From positions 1 through 14,846 of the forward strand of contig CAZMRW010000101.1 in NCBI GenBank assembly GCA_964568805.1: a stretch of DNA of 14,846 bases. Reading direction: 5' to 3'. Of this stretch, positions 7,287 to 13,417 are shown piece after piece (within the stretch, counting starts at the first letter, position 1; each line of letters opens with the position of its first letter). The notes under the pieces are model-generated. The model was not told the DNA's origin, searched no databases, and saw nothing but the letters and a program-made list of their open reading frames with translations. A program made the position numbers and the translations under genes. Source of the DNA: CAZMRW01 sp964568805 (lineage in GTDB: Bacteria > Pseudomonadota > Gammaproteobacteria > Methylococcales > Methylomonadaceae).

Positions 7287-7836
7287 TGATATTCACCAGG
7301 ATGCATCGACCCGGATGGGCAAAAGCATCGAAGTGCTAAAACATGAATTTTCAAAAATTAGAACTGGCAGGGCGCATCCGAGTCTGCTGGATCAAATCAG
7401 TGTCTCTTACTACGGGACGGAATCATCATTATCGCAGATCGCCAATATTGCTGTTGAAGATGCTCGCACTTTAACGATTACGCCATGGGAAAAAAACATG
7501 GTGCAGGTCATTGAAAAAGCGATTTTAAAATCCGATCTGGGTTTGAATCCATCCACCAACGGCATGGTCATACGAATCCCATTGCCCCCGTTGACTGAAC
7601 AGCGCCGCCGCGATTTGGTAAAAGTCGTCAGGCATGAAGCAGAGAACGGCCGTGTTTCGATCAGAAACATTCGCCGGGACGCCAATAACGAAATCAAGGA
7701 AGCGTTAAAGGAAAAATTGATTTCCGAGGATGAGGCGCATGCTGCAGAAGAAAAAGTTCAAAAATTGACCGATCAATATATCAAGGAAGTAGAAAAATTA
7801 CTGGAAGCTAAAGAGGCTGATCTGTTGTCGCTTTAG
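7279..7836 (+). CDS. frr: Ribosome recycling factor
   Basis: RRF splits post-termination ribosomes together with EF-G. From the ATG at 7279 the product is 185 residues, the same as the E. coli protein. The frame is open back to a TTG at 7261, but the ATG is preferred because GAGGAA (7267-7272) sits 6 bases before it and the resulting N-terminus (M-I-S-D-I-H-Q-D-A) is the family one. Family motifs include K-I-R-T-G-R-A-H-P-S-L-L-D near residue 27, I-T-P-W-E near 68, and N-I-R-R-D-A-N near 131 in the long helical domain. It overlaps pyrH by 8 bases and lies 9 bases before uppS, so it is tightly packed in the operon. Confidence 0.98.
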   Translation: MISDIHQDASTRMGKSIEVLKHEFSKIRTGRAHPSLLDQISVSYYGTESSLSQIANIAVEDARTLTITPWEKNMVQVIEKAILKSDLGLNPSTNGMVIRIPLPPLTEQRRRDLVKVVRHEAENGRVSIRNIRRDANNEIKEALKEKLISEDEAHAAEEKVQKLTDQYIKEVEKLLEAKEADLLSL

Positions 7837-7845
7837 AGATAATAA

Positions 7846-8613
7846 ATGTCTTACGAAGGACCAATCAGTTTGGAATCAGAACATAATAATCCACGCCATA
7901 TAGCCATTATCATGGATGGTAATGGCCGCTGGGCGCAGAAAAGATTCATGCCCAGAGCGGTAGGACACCAGGCTGGCGTGAAAGCGGTTAGAAAGATTGT
8001 CGAATATTGCGCACAGCAAGAGATAGAGGTATTGACCCTGTTTGCCTTCAGCAGTGAAAACTGGCGGCGTCCGCAAGAAGAAGTCTCATTATTAATGAAT
8101 CTCTTTATGGCGACACTGCAACGTGAAATCGAGAAACTGCACCGTAACAATATTAAATTGCGATTTATCGGAGATAGAAGCGCCTTTTCCGAGCTATTAC
8201 AAAACAAAATGTCTGAGGGCGAAGCGTTAACAAAGGAAAATACAGCGCTGACGTTGGTCATTGCGGTTAATTATGGCGGACGTTGGGATCTCTGCCAGGC
8301 CTTTCAGAAAGTCTCTGAAAAAATGCTGGCGGGGGAATTGAAAAAACAGGACGTTACCGAGCAACTGATCAATCGTTATTTATCGACAGCTGGATTGCCA
8401 GAACCGGATCTGTTTATCAGGACAGGCGGCGAACAACGGGTTAGTAATTTCCTGTTATGGCAACTCGCCTATACGGAGATGTATTTTACAGAAACACTAT
8501 GGCCTGATTTTAACCAGAATTCAATTGTAGATGCGATCAAAAGCTTTAAAAGCCGGCAGAGACGCTTTGGTCGTACCGGAGAGCAGGTACGCAGTAAACC
8601 GGTCACTTTATAA
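7846..8613 (+). CDS. uppS: Undecaprenyl diphosphate synthase (cis-prenyltransferase)
   Basis: UppS adds eight isopentenyl diphosphate units in cis to farnesyl diphosphate, making the C55 lipid carrier for peptidoglycan and O-antigen. The 255 residues carry the five conserved blocks: H-I-A-I-I-M-D-G-N-G-R-W-A (18-30, with catalytic D24), the F-S-S-E-N-W-R-R-P region (68-76), and F-I-R-T-G-G-E (190-196) followed by R198-V-S-N-F-L-L-W-Q and E211. Length matches E. coli (253). The start at 7846 is 9 bases after frr, with GAGATAA as a weak ribosome binding site. Its substrate derives from the MEP pathway, whose committed enzyme Dxr is encoded two genes downstream. Confidence 0.97.
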   Translation: MSYEGPISLESEHNNPRHIAIIMDGNGRWAQKRFMPRAVGHQAGVKAVRKIVEYCAQQEIEVLTLFAFSSENWRRPQEEVSLLMNLFMATLQREIEKLHRNNIKLRFIGDRSAFSELLQNKMSEGEALTKENTALTLVIAVNYGGRWDLCQAFQKVSEKMLAGELKKQDVTEQLINRYLSTAGLPEPDLFIRTGGEQRVSNFLLWQLAYTEMYFTETLWPDFNQNSIVDAIKSFKSRQRRFGRTGEQVRSKPVTL

Positions 8614-8639
8614 CCACCATCCAGATAACTAAAACAATA

Positions 8640-9536
8640 ATGTTACTTAAACGAATTTTAACGGCATCTATTCTTGCAATTCTTATTGCATTAGCAGTTT
8701 TCATGTTGCCTGCGGACTATTTTTCCCTGGTTCTTGGCGTCATAACCCTGATCGGGGCTTGGGAATGGCTTAACCTGGTAGGAATTGAATCTAAAGCGAA
8801 ACAAGGTTTGTTTTTTCTTGCCTTGATCGTGCCCATGTTAGGGATTCATTTTTGGACGCAGTTTCTTCAGGCTATATTTTTCGCGGGGGAAAAATTAAAT
8901 CTTGGTTTGCCTGATGTGAGATATTTTTCCGGCGCATTGGAATGGTTTGTGATTCCACCCGTCTTGTTCTGGATATTGGCCATGATACTGATCCGTAATT
9001 TACCGTCGGCGTTGCTGAAACTGGAGATGAAAATCCGCTATAAGGCATTGATAGGCTGGTTTGTGCTATTGGCTGCATGGATGTTTTTAAGCAGGCTAAG
9101 AACGTTGTACGGTACTGAATTTACGATGTATTTACTGCTTTTAATATGGATAGCCGACATTGCAGCTTATTTTACCGGTAAAAAGTGGGGAACAACCAAA
9201 TTGGCGCCAGAGATCAGTCCTGGAAAAACCGTTGCAGGCATGTATGGCGCGCTCGCGTCGGCTTTGCTGTGCGGGGTTGCGTTAGTTCTTATCTATAAAA
9301 TCTATAATTCCAAGGTTATTATCGCCGTGGATTTTGTGTTTTTATCGGTATTGACCGTATTAATTTCCATTTACGGCGATTTGTTTTTCAGCCTCGTTAA
9401 ACGTCAGCGCGGCGTTAAGGATAGCAGTTCACTGCTTCCCGGACACGGAGGCATTCTGGATAGAATAGACAGTCTGGTCGCTGCGATTCCGTTTTTTTAT
9501 GCCGGCGTCTATCTAATTTACGGGCAGGTTTCATGA
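8640..9536 (+). CDS. cdsA: Phosphatidate cytidylyltransferase (CDP-diglyceride synthase)
   Basis: CdsA is an inner-membrane enzyme that joins CTP and phosphatidic acid to give CDP-diacylglycerol, the precursor of all the cell's phospholipids. The 298-residue protein is largely hydrophobic, with several membrane segments (for example 5-45, 57-80, 103-118, 138-150, 163-178, 200-220, 228-250). It ends in the family signature: K254-R255, K260-D261, P-G-H-G-G (267-271), D274-R275 and D277. A second conserved stretch, A-D-I-A-A-Y-F-T-G-K, lies at 172-181. The ATG at 8640 is 26 bases after uppS. Its TGA shares four bases (ATGA) with the dxr start, implying coupled translation. Confidence 0.96.
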   Translation: MLLKRILTASILAILIALAVFMLPADYFSLVLGVITLIGAWEWLNLVGIESKAKQGLFFLALIVPMLGIHFWTQFLQAIFFAGEKLNLGLPDVRYFSGALEWFVIPPVLFWILAMILIRNLPSALLKLEMKIRYKALIGWFVLLAAWMFLSRLRTLYGTEFTMYLLLLIWIADIAAYFTGKKWGTTKLAPEISPGKTVAGMYGALASALLCGVALVLIYKIYNSKVIIAVDFVFLSVLTVLISIYGDLFFSLVKRQRGVKDSSSLLPGHGGILDRIDSLVAAIPFFYAGVYLIYGQVS

Positions 9537-10717
9537 AAGGCATTTGCATACTCGGAGCGACCGGATCGATCGGTGTCAGCACATTGGATGTCGTTGCGAG
9601 GCATCCCCATCTTTATAACGTTGTTGCACTGACGGCAAATAACAACATCGATACCTTATTCGAACAATGCCTGCAGCATAAACCGGAGTTTGTTGTCGTC
9701 GTCGATGAAAATAAAGCGGCAGCCTTCAGGGAAAAAATCAAACAATCGCCGGTTGCCGATATCAAGGTATTATCGGGCGCCGCGGCGCTTGAGCAGGTAG
9801 CAACGCTTGCCAATGTTGATTCCGTCATGGCGGCGATCGTCGGCGCGGCGGGTTTGCTGCCAAGTCTAGCGGCGGCAAAGGCGGGTAAAACCGTATTGTT
9901 GGCCAATAAAGAAGCGTTGGTCATGTCCGGCAATATTTTTATGCAGGCGGTCGAAGCATCGGGGGCGCAGTTGCTGCCGATAGATAGCGAGCACAATGCC
10001 ATCTTTCAATGCATGCCGTCAGGCTATATCGCGGGTAACTCCGAGAAACAGGCTCGTCGCATATTATTAACGGCATCCGGAGGACCTTTCAGGCAAATGC
10101 CGATAGCAGATATGGCCAATGTCACGCCGGAGCAGGCCGTCGCTCATCCTAATTGGGATATGGGCAAGAAAATTTCAGTGGATTCGGCAACCATGATGAA
10201 TAAAGGTCTGGAAATGATTGAAGCCTGCCTCTTGTTCAATATGAAGCCCGAACAAATCCAGGTTGTCATTCATCCGCAAAGCGTCATTCATTCCATGGTG
10301 GATTATGTTGATGGCACCGTTCTCGCGCAAATGGGCAACCCGGATATGCGCATACCTATCGCCCATGCCCTTGCCTGGCCTCAGCGATTCGATTCAGGCG
10401 CTGAACCGCTAAATATTTTTAATGTACGCCGCATGGATTTCGAAGAACCCAATCTGGAGCGATTTCCGTGTTTGCGGCTGGCTTATCAGGCGATTGAGGC
10501 AGGCGGAACACATCCAACGGTGTTAAATGCGGCCAATGAAATAGCAGTGGATGCATTTTTAAATGGCAAGATAGGCTTTACCGATATTCCGGTTATTATC
10601 GAACGCTGTATGGATGCTACCGAGGTCAAGGCAGCCGATAGCCTGGAAATTATTTTAGACATGGATAAACAGGCCAGAATACTGTCTAATGAAATAATTG
10701 AAGCGCTTGTAAATTGA
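9533..10717 (+). CDS. dxr: 1-deoxy-D-xylulose 5-phosphate reductoisomerase
   Basis: Dxr (IspC) rearranges and reduces DXP to 2-C-methyl-D-erythritol 4-phosphate with NADPH, the committed step of the non-mevalonate isoprenoid pathway. The 394 residues show the NADPH-binding G-A-T-G-S-I-G (8-14), L-L-A-N-K-E-A-L (122-129), metal ligands D151 and E153 in P-I-D-S-E-H-N-A-I-F-Q plus E227 in M-N-K-G-L-E, the substrate loop H-P-N-W-D-M-G-K-K-I-S-V-D-S-A-T (205-220), and H-P-Q-S-V-I-H-S-M-V (247-256). Length is normal. It lies between cdsA and rseP, with a 4-base overlap with cdsA. This is not the enteric position directly after frr. Confidence 0.98.
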   Translation: MKGICILGATGSIGVSTLDVVARHPHLYNVVALTANNNIDTLFEQCLQHKPEFVVVVDENKAAAFREKIKQSPVADIKVLSGAAALEQVATLANVDSVMAAIVGAAGLLPSLAAAKAGKTVLLANKEALVMSGNIFMQAVEASGAQLLPIDSEHNAIFQCMPSGYIAGNSEKQARRILLTASGGPFRQMPIADMANVTPEQAVAHPNWDMGKKISVDSATMMNKGLEMIEACLLFNMKPEQIQVVIHPQSVIHSMVDYVDGTVLAQMGNPDMRIPIAHALAWPQRFDSGAEPLNIFNVRRMDFEEPNLERFPCLRLAYQAIEAGGTHPTVLNAANEIAVDAFLNGKIGFTDIPVIIERCMDATEVKAADSLEIILDMDKQARILSNEIIEALVN

Positions 10718-10725
10718 AGGGTTGA

Positions 10726-12099
10726 ATGAGCACACTTTTTTATTTCATCATTACCATTGGCGTTCTGGTTTCATTCCATGAATTTGGACATTTCTGGGTG
10801 GCTCGGAAAGCAGGGGTCAAGGTTCTCCGGTTTTCCGTAGGTTTTGGCAAGGTATTATGGTCTTATCAGAAACAACCCGGGGCCACGGAGTATGTCATTT
10901 CGGCCATTCCTCTGGGCGGCTATGTGAAAATGGTCGATGAAAGGGAGGGTGAAGTCAAGGACGAAGATTTACCTTTTGCGTTCAATCGGCAGCCATTATT
11001 GGCCCGAACGGCGATAGTCGCCGCCGGCCCCTTGTTTAATCTCGGATTGGCTGTGGTTTTGTTCTGGTCTGTGTTCGTTATCGGCGAGACAGGACTGAAA
11101 CCGATACTTGGCACTATTGAGCAAGGGACAATTGCGGCTGAATCCGGTTTTGCGGAAGGGGATGAGATTATTTCCATTAATGACCAAGTGACCCCGACCT
11201 GGTCTGAGGCATTGAACGTATTGATGGAGTCAGCGCTGGATGGAGATCAGGATATCAAGGTCAACGTAAAAAACTTTGATGATCGGCAAAGCACGAGGCT
11301 GGTAAGCATTTCTGAAAAAGATGCCCAGGACCCCGATGTTTTGTATGAAAGATTGGGATTTAAACCCTGGATGCCCAAATTAAAACCGGTTATCGGCGAT
11401 GTGTTGCCTGATGGAGCGGCAATGGCGGCCGGATTGAAAAAAGGCGATCTGATTATCAGCGCCGATGGGGTTCCTGTTGAGGAATGGATGCAATGGGTTG
11501 ATACCGTAAAAAATCATCCTGGCGTCGAAATAAAACTGATTATTGAACGTAATGGCGAACGTTTGCCGGTTTCTGTAACGCCAAAAAGCCTGCCAGCGGA
11601 ACCAAAAACAAAAGACGACATACAAAAGACCGAAGGTAAAATAGGCGCTGCAGTCTTTATCCCCGAAGATCTGTTAAATTCCTTACGCGCCGAATATTCA
11701 TTGTCTCCTCTGGCGGCTGTCCCTGCCGCGTTTAAAAAAACCTACTCTTATTCGTCCGCGACGTTAAAAATGATGGCCAAAATGCTGATCGGTCAAGCGT
11801 CGGTAAAAAATCTGAGCGGCCCCATCAGTATCGCTCAGTTTGCGGGTCAATCCGCCAGCATCGGACTGATTCATTTCATCAAATTTATGGCATTGGTCAG
11901 CGTCAGTTTGGGCGTATTAAATTTATTGCCGATTCCGGTATTGGACGGTGGACATCTTTTGTTTTACGGCATCGAAGCAATCAAGGGCAGTCCCGTTTCG
12001 GAAAGTAAACAACTGTTTTTTCAGCAAATCGGCATCGCATTATTAGTTTCGTTGATGGCCTTGGTGATGGTTTTAGATATTCAGCGATTATTCAAATAG
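10726..12099 (+). CDS. rseP: Site-2 intramembrane metalloprotease RseP
   Basis: RseP cuts the anti-sigma factor RseA within the inner membrane after DegS, releasing sigma-E during envelope stress. It also clears remnant signal peptides. The 457-residue protein has the zinc motif H18-E-F-G-H22 in the first membrane segment, and the third ligand in N-L-L-P-I-P-V-L-D-G-G-H (D407) near the C-terminus. Between them lie two tandem PDZ domains (about 125-195 and 220-290), as in the proteobacterial enzyme, and further membrane segments at about 98-119, 383-402 and 433-452. The ATG at 10726 has GAAGGG directly upstream, 8 bases after dxr. In most relatives bamA follows immediately. Here the next base pairs lead to a terminator and then dsbC. 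Confidence 0.97.
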   Translation: MSTLFYFIITIGVLVSFHEFGHFWVARKAGVKVLRFSVGFGKVLWSYQKQPGATEYVISAIPLGGYVKMVDEREGEVKDEDLPFAFNRQPLLARTAIVAAGPLFNLGLAVVLFWSVFVIGETGLKPILGTIEQGTIAAESGFAEGDEIISINDQVTPTWSEALNVLMESALDGDQDIKVNVKNFDDRQSTRLVSISEKDAQDPDVLYERLGFKPWMPKLKPVIGDVLPDGAAMAAGLKKGDLIISADGVPVEEWMQWVDTVKNHPGVEIKLIIERNGERLPVSVTPKSLPAEPKTKDDIQKTEGKIGAAVFIPEDLLNSLRAEYSLSPLAAVPAAFKKTYSYSSATLKMMAKMLIGQASVKNLSGPISIAQFAGQSASIGLIHFIKFMALVSVSLGVLNLLPIPVLDGGHLLFYGIEAIKGSPVSESKQLFFQQIGIALLVSLMALVMVLDIQRLFK

Positions 12100-12190
12100 A
12101 GTGAGCAATTTTATTGTGAACAAGGATGAATTTGTAGTTAATCTGGAACTGGCCGGTTGAGTAGAGACGTAAACTCAGCGCTCATTGAAA

Positions 12191-12196
12191 TATAAT
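12191..12196 (+). promoter_or_regulatory. Perfect TATAAT in the rseP-dsbC gap
   Basis: A TATAAT hexamer stands in this gap, but the hexamer 17 bases upstream (CGTAAA) is a poor -35. If active, transcription would start near 12203 and meet the hairpin terminator at 12226 within about 45 bases, giving only a short RNA unless readthrough reaches dsbC. It may be a chance match in an AT-rich stretch. Confidence 0.2.
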
Positions 12197-12225
12197 TTAA
12201 AGCTATATTCAGTCATATCATATCC

Positions 12226-12247
12226 GCAGGCTTAACAGCCTGTTTTT
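12226..12247 (+). terminator. Intrinsic terminator after rseP
   Basis: CAGGCT (12227-12232) pairs perfectly with AGCCTG (12237-12242) around the loop TAAC. A G-T pair (12226 with 12243) can extend the stem, and five T residues follow from 12243. It lies 127 bases after the rseP stop and 118 bases before the dsbC start, so it probably ends the rpsB-to-rseP transcript and separates it from dsbC. Confidence 0.75.
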
Positions 12248-12364
12248 CTCCAGCCGCTTTAAGTTATATTGAAGCCGGAATGAGAAACCGTAACTGAAAT
12301 GATGATCGAAAACCATACAATACCGTCAACTCAACAAAAACTATCCAAGTCAAACGAGCAAAAC

Positions 12365-13087
12365 ATGAAAAAGATTATTAATATTGCCGCGCTTACCCTA
12401 CTGGCACTGACTATGTCTTCAGTTAATGCGGATGAAAAGGCTGTCAGGCAGGCATTGTCCAAGTCCATGCCGTCAATAAAAATCGACTCAATCAAGCCCT
12501 CAGAGGTAAAGGGACTTTATGAAGTTATGGTCGGAGCAAATATTTTGTATGTTTCCGACGATGGTAAATATTTGTTACAGGGGCGTTTGATTGATGTTGA
12601 GGGCCGTACCGATTTGACTGAAGAAAAGTTGAGCGGCATGCGCAAAACTGTTCTGGAAAAAATCGGCCAGGACAATATGATCGTCTTTAAACCCAAAATT
12701 GCCAGCCATAAGGTTTGGGTTTTTACTGATATCGATTGCGGGTATTGCCGGAAGCTGCATTCAGAAATCGATCAATATCTTGCTCAGGGAATCACTGTTC
12801 AATATCTGTTTTTTCCACGGGCAGGGAAGGGCTCGGAATCGTACGACAAAGCCGTCTCTGTTTGGTGTGCCAAGGATCGTAATGCTGCGTTAACCGAAGC
12901 CAAAAAAGGCAAAACTCCGGAAGCTAAAACATGTGAAAACCCAGTCGATGAACATATGCAAATGGGTGCGGATTTTGACGTAAAAGGAACACCGATGATT
13001 GTTACGGAAAGTGGTAATGTGTATCCCGGTTATCTGCCTGCAAAACAACTGGCAGAGGCCTTGGAAGGCGAGAAAGCTCAAAAATAA
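12365..13087 (+). CDS. dsbC: Periplasmic thiol:disulfide interchange protein DsbC
   Basis: DsbC is a dimeric periplasmic isomerase that corrects wrong disulfide bonds and is kept reduced by DsbD. The chosen ATG at 12365 gives 240 residues, close to E. coli (236). The frame is open from 12299, but the 22 extra residues are hydrophilic and would precede a clear signal peptide: M-K-K, a hydrophobic core (I-A-A-L-T-L-L-A-L-T-M), then S-S-V-N-A before D23. The N-terminal dimerisation domain spans about 24-85. The thioredoxin-fold domain carries the active site C125-G-Y-C128, cis-proline P210 in G-T-P, and the structural cysteines C168 and C190. The ribosome binding site is weak. It sits where bamA is usual, after a terminator, so it is probably transcribed separately. 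Confidence 0.95.
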   Translation: MKKIINIAALTLLALTMSSVNADEKAVRQALSKSMPSIKIDSIKPSEVKGLYEVMVGANILYVSDDGKYLLQGRLIDVEGRTDLTEEKLSGMRKTVLEKIGQDNMIVFKPKIASHKVWVFTDIDCGYCRKLHSEIDQYLAQGITVQYLFFPRAGKGSESYDKAVSVWCAKDRNAALTEAKKGKTPEAKTCENPVDEHMQMGADFDVKGTPMIVTESGNVYPGYLPAKQLAEALEGEKAQK

Positions 13088-13126
13088 CGTTCAAGCACAT
13101 AGAAGACTAAGTTTCAATCGATCTAG

Positions 13127-13184
13127 CCTGACTAATCCGGAAACCGCGGAATCGCAGATTGAATCAGTGATTCCGTGAGTCAGG
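13127..13184. repeat. Branched inverted repeat after dsbC
   Basis: An outer stem pairs CCTGACT (13127-13133) with AGTCAGG (13178-13184). Inside it, CGGAATC (13147-13153) pairs with GATTCCG (13169-13175), and immediately before that CGG-AAA-CCG (13138-13146) can form a small side hairpin. Together they could fold as a three-way branched element of 58 bases. There is no T-tract at either end. It could be a bidirectional transcription barrier between dsbC and the minus-strand genes, a palindromic intergenic repeat, or the scar of an inserted element. Confidence 0.5.
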
Positions 13185-13213
13185 GGGTTAACAATCAGTC
13201 CATCACGGGGCAC

Positions 13214-13398
13214 TCAGCGTTCGATATCTTCGAGCATATCGCAGAGGATATGGCCCATCATAATGTGCATTTCCTGGATACTAGGCGTCTCGTCAGACGG
13301 TACGACCAGGCGGCCGCCGCACAGCGGGACCAGTTTGCCGCCACGGCAATGGTCGTGCAGTAGCGCTGTTTGGCGGCAAGAACCACCTCGATGACCCT
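13214..13398 (-). pseudogene. Frameshifted C-terminal remnant of a GmhA/DiaA-like SIS-domain isomerase
   Basis: The end of this minus-strand segment encodes G-G-K-L, then V-P-S-D-E-T-P-S-I-Q-E-M-H-I and G-H-I-L-C-D-M-L-E. This is the C-terminus of the phosphoheptose isomerase (GmhA/DiaA) type of SIS-domain protein, which converts sedoheptulose 7-phosphate in LPS or capsule heptose synthesis. Upstream, in a different frame (13395 to 13345), lies V-I-E-V-V-L-A-A-K-Q-R and T-T-I-A, matching the preceding helix and strand of the same fold. In intact relatives about five residues separate that I-A from G-G-K-L. Here only two bases remain, so a net loss of about 13 bases explains the frame change. 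The N-terminal two-thirds of a roughly 190-residue protein are missing. It is therefore a dead fragment, just downstream of the GGDEF-EAL gene on the same strand. Confidence 0.75.
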
Positions 13399-13417
13399 TC
13401 ATGGCGGCTTCAACGGT

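Noticed and set aside
12101..12160. GTG-started 19-codon frame just after rseP
   Set aside because: Too short, no ribosome binding site of its own, and no likeness to a BamA N-terminus or any known peptide.
12299..12364. N-terminal extension of dsbC by 22 codons
   Set aside because: It would put a hydrophilic segment before a clear signal peptide. The start at 12365 gives normal length and export.
13175..13363. Plus-strand 62-residue frame opposite the SIS remnant
   Set aside because: The opposite strand has recognisable isomerase sequence, so this frame is its antisense shadow. No start signal was seen.
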